Source of the DNA: Hymenobacter cavernae
Lineage (GTDB): Bacteria; Bacteroidota; Bacteroidia; Cytophagales; Hymenobacteraceae
Direction: 5' to 3'
DNA length: 64,000 nt
NCBI RefSeq assembly: GCF_014641455.1
Contig: NZ_BMHT01000005.1
Coordinates: 189,357 to 253,356, forward strand
Both the position numbers and the translations under genes were made by a program. Of the stretch, positions 7,301 to 16,656 are shown in pieces (the first letter of the stretch is position 1; every line of letters begins with the position of its first letter). The notes beneath the pieces were generated by a model. The model worked only from the letters and a program-made list of their open reading frames with translations. It had not been told where the DNA came from and searched no databases.

Positions 7301-8065
7301 TTAAAACGACTTGATGATCTCGGTAAAGTCGCGCGACTTGAGCGAAGCGCCGCCGATCAGGCCACCATCCACGTCGGGTTGCGAGAACAACTCTTTGGCA
7401 TTCTTCGCGTTGGCCGAGCCGCCGTACAGAATGGTCGTGTTTTCGGCGGTAGCGGCGTCGTAGGTTTTGGCAATTTGCTCGCGGATGAAGGCGTGCACTT
7501 CCTGGGCCTGCTCGCTGGTAGCGGTTTTGCCGGTACCAATGGCCCAGATGGGTTCGTAGGCAATAACCACCTTGGCGAAATCTTCCTTCGACAGGTGAAA
7601 CACCCCATCCTGAAGCTGCTTGCCGATAAAGTTGAAAGTTTCGTCGGCTTCGCGGGTTTCGAGGCTTTCGCCCACGCAGAAAATCGGCTTCAGGCCAACC
7701 GCCAAAGCAGCATTTAGCTTCTGGCTGAGCCACTGGTCATCTTCGCGGAAATGCTCGCGGCGTTCCGAGTGACCTAAGATTACATACTCCACGCCCACCG
7801 ATTTCAGCATCTGCGCCGATACTTCGCCGGTGTAGGCACCGCTTTCTTTGTGATGATAATTCTGGGCACCTAGGTGGAACCGGCCGCCTTCCGGCAACAA
7901 CTTCCCAACCGAAGTCAGGAATGGGAAAGGCGGGCAGATGACAACCTGAACGTTGGAATCAGTAACCTCGTCGGCTACCATGTTGGTGATTTCGGAAACC
8001 AAAGCCTGTGCATCCTGGAGGTTGGTGTTCATTTTCCAGTTGCCGGCAACGATGTGTTGGCGCAT
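7301..8065 (-). CDS. tpiA: Triosephosphate isomerase
   Basis: This 254-residue glycolytic TIM-barrel enzyme interconverts dihydroxyacetone phosphate and glyceraldehyde 3-phosphate. The catalytic residues are visible: Lys in AGNWKMN (about 11), His in ILGHSERR and Glu in AYEPIWAIGTGKTA. The phosphate-binding GGSANAKNA motif and the final DGGLIGGASL segment are present. Length and both ends match the family. It is followed by a GC-rich hairpin and preceded closely by the TspO-like gene on the same strand. Confidence 0.97.
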   Translation of the reverse strand: MRQHIVAGNWKMNTNLQDAQALVSEITNMVADEVTDSNVQVVICPPFPFLTSVGKLLPEGGRFHLGAQNYHHKESGAYTGEVSAQMLKSVGVEYVILGHSERREHFREDDQWLSQKLNAALAVGLKPIFCVGESLETREADETFNFIGKQLQDGVFHLSKEDFAKVVIAYEPIWAIGTGKTATSEQAQEVHAFIREQIAKTYDAATAENTTILYGGSANAKNAKELFSQPDVDGGLIGGASLKSRDFTEIIKSF

Positions 8066-8114
8066 AACGAAAGAAGTGTGTGGGCGAAATGTCAGTGCAA
8101 AGTAAGCACACTAA

Positions 8115-8921
8115 TTAGACTCCGGCCGTCACTCGCGCTTGCCGGCGCCAAGCTAACCCGATACCGCCCACAAAAGCTACCGCTGCCCCCACTAATGCAG
8201 CATCGGCTAGCTCGGGGTAGGCGCCGCGCCGCGCCACCCATACCGCCACCAGTGCCCACGTAATTACGAAGGCGACCGTGGCATCACTAAACGCCCGACT
8301 TATCCATAAGCCCAGCGCCGTAACGACTGCCAGCAAACCCAGGGTTAGCACAACCGTCACATTGGTAGGCGTTTCCCAACCTAGCGCCCGAAGGCCAATG
8401 GTCACGTTTACGGTTGAGGCCACCGAAATCCAGCCGAGATAAAGCGCGAAGGGCAGGCTTGTCCACCTAGGTGCTGCACCGGCAGCTATCAGGCGCCGTG
8501 CCCGGCCGTAGGTAAGAATAAGCGCCCCCAGAATGATGAGCATGATGACGGCACACCAAGCAATGTACTCGTAGGCAAATACTACCACCCAAGCAGCGGT
8601 AGCTATGTTGGCAAGGATCAGCGGCTTAGCTACGGCGTCGGGCAGCGGGTTGGTGCGTTGGGCCGGCAGCAGCTGCCACACGGCATAAATACCTAAGGCT
8701 AGGAATATTATCCCCCAAATGCTGAACGCGTAGCCGGCGGGCGTGAGCAGCGACGGGTACTTGCCCGATACGTATCCCATACTTTGCCCATTAAAAGGCT
8801 GAATACGTGACCAATAGGTGAGGACAATGTTGCCGAACACGGCCGCAGCCGCTACCCAGCGGCGCTGGCGAAATACAGTCGTGCCAACCTCAGATGATGC
8901 AGTAGTAAAGAGGGTTGTCAT
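8115..8921 (-). CDS. TspO/MBR-like tryptophan-rich membrane protein
   Basis: This 268-residue integral membrane protein has about seven or eight hydrophobic segments rich in Trp. The segment TPAGYAFSIWGIIFLALGIY (about residues 70-90) resembles the conserved N-terminal part of TspO/MBR proteins, which bind tetrapyrroles or cholesterol. Classical TspO has five helices and about 160 residues, so this is a longer variant whose ligand is unknown. The ATG at 8919-8921 gives MTTLFTTASSE. It ends 49 nt before tpiA and could be cotranscribed with it. Confidence 0.65.
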   Translation of the reverse strand: MTTLFTTASSEVGTTVFRQRRWVAAAAVFGNIVLTYWSRIQPFNGQSMGYVSGKYPSLLTPAGYAFSIWGIIFLALGIYAVWQLLPAQRTNPLPDAVAKPLILANIATAAWVVVFAYEYIAWCAVIMLIILGALILTYGRARRLIAAGAAPRWTSLPFALYLGWISVASTVNVTIGLRALGWETPTNVTVVLTLGLLAVVTALGLWISRAFSDATVAFVITWALVAVWVARRGAYPELADAALVGAAVAFVGGIGLAWRRQARVTAGV

Positions 8922-8984
8922 AGGTTCGTGAGAGTTGAGGCCAATTTTGTGCCGGCGCTCCTGCCCCACCAAAAAGCTAGGTCA

Positions 8985-9404
8985 TTACGCGGCGAAGTAC
9001 TGCTGCACGAGCTCATCCGTGAGTTCTCGCGGCTCGGCTTGCCCGTTTTGTGCCGGCGGAAAAGCATTTCGGCAGAAACCAGCCCGGCGCTGAAAGTCAT
9101 ACAAGGCATGGCACTGACCGTTGAGAATGAGCGCCACCGCGTTTTCCTCTTCATTCCAGAAAATTTGCGCGGTGACGGGCAGCACTTTGTCGGCTACATC
9201 GGCCACATCGTACACGTGCAGCGCGTCCAGCATTTCCAGGTCCTCGCCACCCTGATCGACGGCGTAGAAGTAGCCCGTCGTGCCATCGTCTTCAAACACG
9301 GCACCTAGCCCTTTGTTAGCGGGCGGAAAGCTGCCAATCACGGTCTCTGTTTCGTTGGCGGGCGGCTGGCCCACTAAGAATTGTTCTTCGGCACCTAGCT
9401 TCAT
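8985..9404 (-). CDS. DUF2251-like small soluble protein
   Basis: This 139-residue protein has no signal peptide. The central GAVFEDDGTTGYFYAVD motif and LEMLDALHVYD, followed by an EENAVALILNGQCHALYDF strand pair, match what I recall of DUF2251. Function is unknown. The C-terminus (ELTDELVQQYFAA) is helical. The ATG at 9402-9404 is preferred over a longer reading that runs into the uvrA terminator. The gene lies between uvrA and the TspO-like gene on the same strand. Confidence 0.65.
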   Translation of the reverse strand: MKLGAEEQFLVGQPPANETETVIGSFPPANKGLGAVFEDDGTTGYFYAVDQGGEDLEMLDALHVYDVADVADKVLPVTAQIFWNEEENAVALILNGQCHALYDFQRRAGFCRNAFPPAQNGQAEPRELTDELVQQYFAA

Positions 9405-9415
9405 GGTACTAGTAT

Positions 9416-9449
9416 AAAGAAAGAACCGCAACAGTGCGGTTCTTTCTTC
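9416..9449 (-). terminator. uvrA terminator
   Basis: The hairpin AAGAACCGCA-AC-AGTGCGGTTCTT lies 22 nt beyond the uvrA stop. On the minus strand it is followed by a T-rich run (TTTCTTTATAC). Confidence 0.75.
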
Positions 9450-9471
9450 TACGACAAACGTTTCTGCGCAG

Positions 9472-12306
9472 CTACAGCTTCTCGGCCAGGAAGCGCGCCG
9501 TGTGGTTCGTGTCTTTGAGCTTCACCATGTCTTCAGGCGTGCCCTCAAACAGCAAGTGTCCACCGTTGATACCACCTTCCGGACCTAGGTCAATGAGCCA
9601 GTCGGCGCACTTGATGATGTCCATGTTGTGTTCGATGATGAGCACCGAGTTGCCTTGCTCAATCAGGGCATTAAGCGCCGTCATGAGCTTGTTAATATCG
9701 TGGAAGTGCAGACCCGTGCTTGGCTCGTCGAAGATGAACAGGATCTTATCGTTCTGAAGTGTAGCACCTTTGGTCAGGAAAGAAGCTAGCTTCACGCGCT
9801 GTGCTTCCCCACCCGAAAGCGTGCTAGCCGACTGCCCCAGACGGATGTAACCTAGCCCTACATCATCCAGTGGCTTCAAGCGCTCCACGATTTTCGGCTG
9901 CTCCTGGAAGAACTCCAGGCTATCGGCAATGGTCATGTCCAGCACCTCGTCGATGCCTTTGTCCTTGTACTTCACCTCCAGAATGTCCTGCTTGAACTTG
10001 CGCCCACCGCAGGCCTCACAGGTCAGGAAGATGTCGGCCATGAACTGCATTTCGATCTTCACCTGGCCTTCGCCCTGGCACACTTCGCAGCGGCCCCCGT
10101 CGATGTTGAAGGAGAAATGCGAAGGCTTCAAGCCGCGGGCTTTAGCTAGCTGTTGGTCAGCGAACAAGGAGCGAATGGCATCGTAAGCCTTCACGTAGGT
10201 CACCGGGTTGGAGCGCGACGACTTGCCAATCGGGTTCTGGTCCACGAACTCGACGTGCGACACTTGGCCTTGCACACCCATCAGGCGGTCGAACTTACCC
10301 GTAGCTTCCCCGGCTCCGCCACCGAGCTGCTTGGCCACGGCCGGCGCCAGAATGCGCTTCACCAGCGTCGACTTGCCCGAGCCGGAAACGCCCGTCACCA
10401 CCGTCATGACGCCTAGCGGGAACTTCACACTTACGTTCTTCAGGTTGTTTTCGCGGGCGCCGGTTACTTCCAGTGCATTGCGCCAGGGCCGCCGTGTCGT
10501 GGGCACTTTCACCTCCGTTTTACCACTCAGGTACTGGCCAGTGTAGGTCGTTTCGTCTTTCAGAATCTCCTCATACGTGCCCTGAAACATAAGGCGTCCG
10601 CCGCCCGAGCCAGCTTCCGGCCCGATATCAATAATCTGGTCGGCCTCTTCCATCATCTTCTCCTCGTGCTCCACCACAATCACGGTGTTACCTAGCTTCT
10701 GCAAGGAGCGCAACACCCCAATCAATTGCTCGGCATCCTTGGGGTGCAGCCCAATGCTAGGTTCGTCCAGAATGTACATGGAGCCCACCAGCGCCGAACC
10801 CAACGACGTAGCCAGGGAAATCCGCTGCGACTCCCCACCCGAGAGCGTGCTGCTCAGGCGGTTCAGCGTCAGATAACCTAGGCCCACGCGGTTCAGATAT
10901 TCCAGACGGTTCGTGACCTCCGTCACGAGGCGCTCAGCCACTTTCGCATCGTGCTCATCGAGGCTCATGTTCTGGAAAAATTCCAGCCCTTTGCTCACCG
11001 GTAGCAACACGAGGTCGGTAATGCTGTGGCCGTCAATCTTGACGTACTGCGCATCCTTCCGCAGACGCGAGCCGCGGCAATCGGGGCAGGTGGTGCGGCC
11101 CCGGTAGCGGCTTTGCAGCACGCGGTACTGAATTTTGTGCGTCTGCTCGGCCACCCACTTGAAGTAGTCGTCGAGGCCCTGGAAGTACTTGTTGCCCTTC
11201 CACAGCAGCTGGCGCTCGGCTTCGCTCAGCTCGTTGTAAGGCCGGTGAATCGGGAAGTCGAAACGGATGCCGTTTTTTAGCAGCGGCTTCAGCCACTCGC
11301 TCTGCTTCTCGGTGCGCCACGGGGCAATGGCCCCTTCATACACCGTCAGGCTTTTGTCGGGAATGACCAGATCTTCGTCAATACCTAGCACCGAGCCAAA
11401 CCCTTCGCAAGTCTGACAAGCGCCGTACGGGTTATTGAAGGAGAAGAAGTTAACGTTTGGTTCTTCGAAGACGATACCATCCAGCTCGAAGCGGTCGGAG
11501 AAGGTGCGCGTTTCCTCGTCAAGCTTCACCAAGCAAGTGCCGTGGCCTTCAAAGAAGGCAGTCTGCACGGAGTCGGAAAGGCGGAACATCAAGTCTTCGT
11601 CGCCGGGGCGAATCACGGCCCGGTCGATCATAATGTAAAACTCACCTTTCGGCTCCGGCTTGCCTTCCCCAATCAGGTCTTCGATGAACGAGGTTTCGCC
11701 ATCAACCACCACGCGGGAGTAGCCTTTCTGCAACAGCAGATCTAGCTCCTTGCTCATGGGCCGACCATCTTCGCTCGGCAGCAGCGGTGCCAAGATCATG
11801 GCGCGGGTGCCATCGGGCAGGCGGAAGAGATAATCGACTACATCGGCCACGTTATCCTTGCGCACCTGCTCCCCGCTAATGGGCGAAAATGTACGGCCCA
11901 CACGGGCGTAAAGCAGCTTCAGGTAGTCGTAAATCTCGGTGCTGGTACCGACCGTGGAGCGGTTGTTCTTAATGCTAACCTTCTGCTCGATGGCAATGGC
12001 CGGCGAAATGCCACGGATGTAGTCAACATCAGGCTTGTCCATGCGGCCCAGAAACTGGCGCGCGTAGCTGCTTAAGCTCTCCACGTACATGCGCTGCCCT
12101 TCGGCATACAGCGTATCGAACGCCAGGCTCGACTTGCCCGAGCCCGACAGACCCGTGACAACGATAAACTTGTTGCGCGGCAGCGCCACGCTGAGATTCT
12201 TGAGGTTATGAACCCGCGCGTTTTTGATAAGGATAAAGTCGCGTGGGTCTAGCTGGTCAATCGGATCTGCCGCGGGGGCAGCCACTTGTAAAGATTCTTC
12301 GGCCAT
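9472..12306 (-). CDS. uvrA: Excinuclease ABC subunit A
   Basis: This 944-residue ATPase is the damage-recognition subunit of nucleotide excision repair. Two ABC modules are visible: Walker A GLSGSGKSSLAF near residue 52 and GVSGSGKSTLVK in the second half, with signatures LSGGESQRISLA and LSGGEAQRVKLA. The zinc modules show CQTCEGFG, CPDCRGSR, CEVCQGEG and CEACGGRK. Length is normal. The upstream region has TACCTTCG (12364-12371), one base off the TAnnTTTG promoter element. Several Leu-Gly pairs are encoded by CTA GGT, placing ACCTAGGT-type sites in the gene. Confidence 0.97.
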   Translation of the reverse strand: MAEESLQVAAPAADPIDQLDPRDFILIKNARVHNLKNLSVALPRNKFIVVTGLSGSGKSSLAFDTLYAEGQRMYVESLSSYARQFLGRMDKPDVDYIRGISPAIAIEQKVSIKNNRSTVGTSTEIYDYLKLLYARVGRTFSPISGEQVRKDNVADVVDYLFRLPDGTRAMILAPLLPSEDGRPMSKELDLLLQKGYSRVVVDGETSFIEDLIGEGKPEPKGEFYIMIDRAVIRPGDEDLMFRLSDSVQTAFFEGHGTCLVKLDEETRTFSDRFELDGIVFEEPNVNFFSFNNPYGACQTCEGFGSVLGIDEDLVIPDKSLTVYEGAIAPWRTEKQSEWLKPLLKNGIRFDFPIHRPYNELSEAERQLLWKGNKYFQGLDDYFKWVAEQTHKIQYRVLQSRYRGRTTCPDCRGSRLRKDAQYVKIDGHSITDLVLLPVSKGLEFFQNMSLDEHDAKVAERLVTEVTNRLEYLNRVGLGYLTLNRLSSTLSGGESQRISLATSLGSALVGSMYILDEPSIGLHPKDAEQLIGVLRSLQKLGNTVIVVEHEEKMMEEADQIIDIGPEAGSGGGRLMFQGTYEEILKDETTYTGQYLSGKTEVKVPTTRRPWRNALEVTGARENNLKNVSVKFPLGVMTVVTGVSGSGKSTLVKRILAPAVAKQLGGGAGEATGKFDRLMGVQGQVSHVEFVDQNPIGKSSRSNPVTYVKAYDAIRSLFADQQLAKARGLKPSHFSFNIDGGRCEVCQGEGQVKIEMQFMADIFLTCEACGGRKFKQDILEVKYKDKGIDEVLDMTIADSLEFFQEQPKIVERLKPLDDVGLGYIRLGQSASTLSGGEAQRVKLASFLTKGATLQNDKILFIFDEPSTGLHFHDINKLMTALNALIEQGNSVLIIEHNMDIIKCADWLIDLGPEGGINGGHLLFEGTPEDMVKLKDTNHTARFLAEKL

Positions 12307-12738
12307 AGAGCAGTAAACAGCCTTTCCCTAGGGTTTGGTTTCCGACAGTGGGAAAGGAGTTTACGAAGGTACGATAGAAGGTGTAGAGATATGAACCTGA
12401 GCAGTATTAAGCTAATTGTGTCTTACCGTGAAGCTGCTTGCTACGCACAGGCTACTTGCCAGACAGGAGCAGATTGCTGAGGTTACCGACTTTCACACAG
12501 CTAAACAACCTAGCTATTGAGCATATGCTTCTTTACTTCAAACGCTTCTGGCATGAAACCACTTTGTGAATGGCAATCACAAACCTCCAACTCCTTAATC
12601 GGATTGCAGACCAGACCGAACTGAAGGTAGTTGAAGGTCATAAACTTTCAACATCTTATAATACTGCACTACTTCAATTAAATACAAAGGCGTCAGACAC
12701 AATGTGTTTGACGCCTTTGTATTTTAAAAGTTAAGCAA
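12307..12738. other. Intergenic region upstream of uvrA
   Basis: This 432-bp stretch holds the likely uvrA promoter (12364-12371) at one end and the acyltransferase terminator at the other. A CCCTAGGG site lies at 12325-12332. A 53-codon ORF from 12570 runs through the terminator hairpin and is not believed. No other gene is seen. Confidence 0.6.
12684..12720 (-). terminator. Terminator of the acyltransferase gene
   Basis: The hairpin ACAAAGGCGTCA / TGACGCCTTTGT lies 19 nt beyond the acyltransferase stop, within AT-rich sequence. Confidence 0.8.
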
Positions 12739-13803
12739 TTACAACTTCAATCTTCTTGCAAGTTGCAGAAAAGGCTTTTCAACCATACTGTAATAAATAT
12801 AAGCTCCCACACAAGACATAAGGACACAAACAACTATTCCTATTATATTTTGTAATTCTGTCGCTGGAACAAACACTCTCGATAGTACAAACTCAATTGT
12901 AGAGCCAACTAAGAAATGGGTTAAATATATTGAGTACGATATTTTACCCAAGAACTTGAATATGGAGTGCTCACCTCTTATAAAAGCAATAGTTAATGAC
13001 GTAAACAAACCAAATACTGCTGCTACCAGGCTTATACCAAACCAAGCCAAGCCAAATAAAATAGCCATTGTTGAAAAATATTTCAACGTATCAATTTGCT
13101 TTTTTTGAAAAAGCAACGTTAATCCACCCATAGCAAACAGCGAGCTGAAAGAGAAGAAATTCTCTCCGCCAAGTCCTGGAATATAATGAATAAGGCCCAA
13201 CAAAAGATTTACACCAACAAATACAGCTATCCTTGATTTGGTGAACATTACATTAAATAAAATACCTAAAACAATATAATACTGAAACTCTATAGCAAGC
13301 GTCCAAAATACACCATTAAACCATTTGTAATGAGTAGCTGGCACTATGAGCAGTATGTTACTTACTACCTGCCCAAGAGAAACCGTATCTAATCGCTCGC
13401 TATTATGATGCAGGAAGTAATCAACAACAAACCATTGAATTAGCACCAGTAAAATACTAATATAGGCCGGCGGACAAATTCGCACGATACGCTTCCATAG
13501 GTAGCTTCCAAAATCCCGGATCTGATAATTGGTATTCCACAGGCTATATGGAATAATAAACCCTGAAATCACGAAGAACACTTCGACTCCCAGGTACCCC
13601 CAGGAGAACGAATCACGCATCCTAGGTGAGAAGAATTTTACGAGCGCTCCACCAGTAGTAGCATCTCCGGTAAAGTGAAACAAGACAACACTGAGGGCGG
13701 CAAACCCACGTAAAAAGTCCAGAATATCTAGATGAACCTTCTTTTGGGTGCTGGTGCTGGTAGGTGAGGAAGAGGTGGGTTGTACAAGTAGTTGTTGGAC
13801 CAT
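12739..13803 (-). CDS. Acyltransferase 3 family membrane protein (OafA/YrhL type)
   Basis: This 354-residue membrane protein has about ten hydrophobic segments. Hallmarks of acyltransferase family 3 are ILDFLRGFAALSVVLFHF near residue 30, the YLGVEVFFVISGFII motif, and the RIVRICPPAYISI segment. Such enzymes acetylate or acylate surface polysaccharides, lipid A or antibiotics; the acceptor is unknown here. The start ATG at 13801-13803 is preferred over a GTG two codons upstream. Base composition is clearly more AT-rich than the neighbours, which suggests acquisition by transfer. The gene stands alone with its own terminator. Confidence 0.85.
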   Translation of the reverse strand: MVQQLLVQPTSSSPTSTSTQKKVHLDILDFLRGFAALSVVLFHFTGDATTGGALVKFFSPRMRDSFSWGYLGVEVFFVISGFIIPYSLWNTNYQIRDFGSYLWKRIVRICPPAYISILLVLIQWFVVDYFLHHNSERLDTVSLGQVVSNILLIVPATHYKWFNGVFWTLAIEFQYYIVLGILFNVMFTKSRIAVFVGVNLLLGLIHYIPGLGGENFFSFSSLFAMGGLTLLFQKKQIDTLKYFSTMAILFGLAWFGISLVAAVFGLFTSLTIAFIRGEHSIFKFLGKISYSIYLTHFLVGSTIEFVLSRVFVPATELQNIIGIVVCVLMSCVGAYIYYSMVEKPFLQLARRLKL

Positions 13804-13965
13804 TAACACGAATGATTAAAAAGAATGTACTCTTGGGCACATCGATCAGCTAAATGAGTGCCATGTTGTACAAACAATAATATAAATTAAGTTTCCTATC
13901 CTTAATAAATAGACCTATATACTCTGCTTCCTAAGAGCAGCAGAGCTAGGGCTAAGGCCAGGACT

Positions 13966-14922
13966 TTACCTCAACCCTAGCACTCGCCCTGTATTCTTAT
14001 AACAAACCTTTTCCCGCACCGCCTCGCTAAGCGGCGCCTGCTCAATCCAGTTGCCGGCTTCTTTCGATTCTTCGAACGGGTAATCGACGGAGAACAGCAC
14101 GTTGTCTTCACCTAGGGCTGCTAGCGCGCATTGTAGTGATTCATCGGCGCACACGCCGGTGGTAGTTATCACGATATTATCCTTGATGTACTGCGAAGGC
14201 AGCTTGGTCAGGCCATTGGGCAAGCCGGCGAGGCGCGAGCGGCTATCGAGGCGCCAGAGCACGTAGGGCAAGGTTTCGCCCATATGCCCTAGGATCAGCT
14301 TCACGTTGGGGAAGCGCTCGAACGTGCCGCCGAACACCAGCCGCAAGGCGTGCGTCGCCGTCTCGACGGTCCAACTCCAGGTGGCACCCAGCAGCTCGTC
14401 GTGGCCTTCCAACAGCTGAAGCTTCTGGTAGGAATTGGCGGGATGCAGGTACACTGGCACCCCTAGGTCTTGCACCCGCTCCCAAAAGGGAAAGTACTGT
14501 TCCTCATCGAGATAGTGGCCATTGGTGTGGCTGTTGATCATGGCGCCGCGAAAGCTGAGCTGGCGCACGCAACGCTCCAGTTCATCGGCGGCAGCTTGCG
14601 GGTCTTGCAAAGCTAAGTGAGCTAAGCCGCCATAGCGGGTAGGTTGCTTCTGAATTTCGGCGGCCAAGAAGTCGTTGGTTTCCTGGGCTAGCTTCACGGC
14701 GCGAGCGGCATCAGGCTCGATCTGCACGCCGGGGCTGGTGAGCGACAGGAACGCCATATCGATGCCGGCCGCGTCCATGGCAGCCAGGCGCTGCTCGCCA
14801 AAATCCTGCAAGCGCGTCAGGATGTTCTGCATGGCCTCGTCGGGGAGGCTGCGCATGCCTTTCTTGAATTCTTCGACAAAAGCCGGGGTCAGGAAATGTT
14901 CTTCCAGAGCAATCTTTTTCAT
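13966..14922 (-). CDS. Amidohydrolase-2 family protein, gamma-resorcylate decarboxylase-like
   Basis: This 318-residue metal-dependent TIM-barrel protein has the family marks ALEEHF at the N-terminus (metal ligands), VYLHPANSYQ, LILGHMGETLPYVLWRLD and VLFSVDYPFEE. These resemble 2,6-dihydroxybenzoate (gamma-resorcylate) decarboxylase and ACMSD-related enzymes, which decarboxylate aromatic acids without oxygen. Nothing in the neighbourhood points to an aromatic pathway, so the substrate is open. The gene stands alone. Its upstream region contains the 15044-15188 inverted repeat. Confidence 0.78.
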   Translation of the reverse strand: MKKIALEEHFLTPAFVEEFKKGMRSLPDEAMQNILTRLQDFGEQRLAAMDAAGIDMAFLSLTSPGVQIEPDAARAVKLAQETNDFLAAEIQKQPTRYGGLAHLALQDPQAAADELERCVRQLSFRGAMINSHTNGHYLDEEQYFPFWERVQDLGVPVYLHPANSYQKLQLLEGHDELLGATWSWTVETATHALRLVFGGTFERFPNVKLILGHMGETLPYVLWRLDSRSRLAGLPNGLTKLPSQYIKDNIVITTTGVCADESLQCALAALGEDNVLFSVDYPFEESKEAGNWIEQAPLSEAVREKVCYKNTGRVLGLR

Positions 14923-15043
14923 AGCGGAGGGGACGCACTTGAAGGTCGTTCCCTTCTGCCTATGGCATTTATAGGCAACAAGTTACACCCGAGCAGTTGG
15001 ACTAGGGTAAAAGCCTGAATTTTGTTCTAATAGCTTTGCTGCT

Positions 15044-15188
15044 GGTGCGGGGCTCTGCCCCGTGCCTACTATGCATCCGGCTTCCAGCCGGGTTGGCGGG
15101 TACAGCCAGACAATGTCTTCAACCACAAACACCCACAACGTGGCATAGAAGCCCACCGCTTAGTAAGCACGGGGCAGAGCCCCGCGCC
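15044..15188. repeat. Inverted repeat with GGGGCTCTGCCCC arms
   Basis: The arms 15044-15071 and 15161-15188 are complementary with about two mismatches. Each arm contains its own small palindrome (GGGGCTCTGCCCC, GGGGCAGAGCCCC). It lies between the divergent amidohydrolase and PKD-protein genes, so it is not a simple terminator; no other ORF is seen in 14923-15219. Confidence 0.8.
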
Positions 15189-15219
15189 AACAAGGGGTTT
15201 GTTTGCTACCTTAACGCGC

Positions 15220-16305
15220 ATGCTCCGTCGATGCCTCTCTCCTCTTTTTCTTCTGCTTAGCCTGCTGAACCTAGGTCGCCCGACCTTGGCGCAGGAAACC
15301 CGCAGCTACAAGGTTTTTCAGTTTCCCGCCAACATGATTCCGCGGGTCGATGGCGACGCCGACGACTGGAAAATGGTGCCCGACAGCTACACCGTCGGTA
15401 TGGACCAGCTCGTGAACGACAAGAACCTCAGCGCCAAGCCGGACCCCAAAAACATGGATGTGAAGGTGAAAGTGGGCTGGGTGAAAGGCTTGAACCGCCT
15501 GTACTTTCTCTACGAAGCCTACGACAACTACTGGGATTTCACGCACCCCGATCTGCACAACGACATCTTCGAGGTGGTAGTCGACGGCGACCGTTCGGGT
15601 GGGCCGCTCATTGCCGAGCAGCACCCGAACAAGGACCTGAGCTGGTCGGAGGCATACTTTTCCTTCCACGGCGTGCACGCCCAGAACTACCATATTTTCA
15701 CACCAGCCGAGGGCAAAGATTGGGCGCTGGCCTGGGGTAGTCAGCCGTGGATCAAGGATTTACCGTATGCCAACGCCGCGTATCACTACAACTTCCGCCC
15801 CGGCAAAGCGGGCAAGCTCACGCTCGAATTCTGGATTACGCCCTTCGACTACGCCGGCCCGGAAGGCCCTGCCCGTGCCGTAGAAACGAAGCTGGAGGAG
15901 AACAAGAAAATCGGGCTGTGCTGGGCCGTGCTCGACTACGACGACGTGAACGACGTAAAGAAGCAGGACTTCTGGAATCTGTCGCGCGAGCACAAGATGT
16001 ACGGCAACGCGTCGTTCCTGCTGCCCTTCACGCTCATGCCGCTGGAACCTAGCTTTCGGAGGCCACTTGCCGCGCAGTGGTCGTTTCAGATGGTCGATCC
16101 GAAGCGGCGTCTCGTGGCATTCACAGATAAATCGGAAGGCAAAATAACCGCGTGGCAGTGGGATTTTGGTGACGGCACCACCTCCACCGAGCAGCACCCG
16201 ATGCACACCTACAAAGAAGCCGGCAAGTACGTGGTGGTGCTGTGGGTGGAAGGCCCGGCGGGCAAAGCTAGAATGGCAAAGGTGTGGGATGTGGCTGTGC
16301 CGTGA
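15220..16305 (+). CDS. Secreted protein with CBM9-like domain and C-terminal PKD domain
   Basis: This 361-residue protein has a signal peptide (MLRRCLSPLFLLLSLLNLG, cleaved near LAQ). The first two thirds begin with PRVDGDADDWKMVPDSYTV, typical of CBM9/DOMON-like beta-sandwich domains that read 'xDGxxDDW'. The last 85 residues are a PKD domain (ITAWQWDFGDGTTSTEQHPM, then HTYKEAGKYVVVLWV). Binding of carbohydrate at the cell surface is plausible; no catalytic motif is seen. I chose the ATG at 15220 over a TTG at 15199 because it begins the signal peptide. Confidence 0.8.
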   Translation: MLRRCLSPLFLLLSLLNLGRPTLAQETRSYKVFQFPANMIPRVDGDADDWKMVPDSYTVGMDQLVNDKNLSAKPDPKNMDVKVKVGWVKGLNRLYFLYEAYDNYWDFTHPDLHNDIFEVVVDGDRSGGPLIAEQHPNKDLSWSEAYFSFHGVHAQNYHIFTPAEGKDWALAWGSQPWIKDLPYANAAYHYNFRPGKAGKLTLEFWITPFDYAGPEGPARAVETKLEENKKIGLCWAVLDYDDVNDVKKQDFWNLSREHKMYGNASFLLPFTLMPLEPSFRRPLAAQWSFQMVDPKRRLVAFTDKSEGKITAWQWDFGDGTTSTEQHPMHTYKEAGKYVVVLWVEGPAGKARMAKVWDVAVP

Positions 16306-16656
16306 GGCGTAGCGCAGACGCTGTAATTTTAGTTACAGAGTAAGAGGGGGCACCCCTAGCGGGCAGCATGGCGGTAGTTGTGACATCATAAAAACGACCT
16401 AGCCCCAGCGGGGCGGCACCACGCTTCAACGATGGATGCCGCGCCGCTGGGGCTAGGTCGTTCTACGACGTTGCTTTCTGCCGCCATGCTGCCTCACATG
16501 TATATGTGATGCATCGAATGCAATAAATGTGTAAGCCGGGCTTCGCGGCTAAATTCAATCACATGATCATGTCGGCGCAAAATGCTGCTAATGAGGAAGG
16601 AGCGAAATAATTTTGCTTCATCAAACAACCACTACTTCCTCTAACCAACCCATACG
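16306..16656. other. Intergenic region with a compound hairpin
   Basis: This 351-bp gap between two plus-strand genes is mostly occupied by the inverted repeat 16362-16493. A small stem CTGTAA/TTACAG lies at 16321-16338. The last 150 bp are AT-rich and probably hold the promoter of the next gene. No ORF is seen. Confidence 0.6.
16362..16493. repeat. Compound inverted repeat, GACCTAGCCCCAGCGG arms
   Basis: The outer arms GGCAGCATGGCGGTAG (16362-16377) and CTGCCGCCATGCTGCC (16478-16493) enclose the inner arms 16393-16417 and 16438-16462. The inner arms match with one mismatch and contain ACCTAG and CTAGGT. All arms are complementary, so the whole block can fold as one long stem. Confidence 0.85.

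Noticed and set aside
12570..12731. 53-codon plus-strand ORF upstream of uvrA
   Set aside because: It reads through the acyltransferase terminator hairpin and matches no family.
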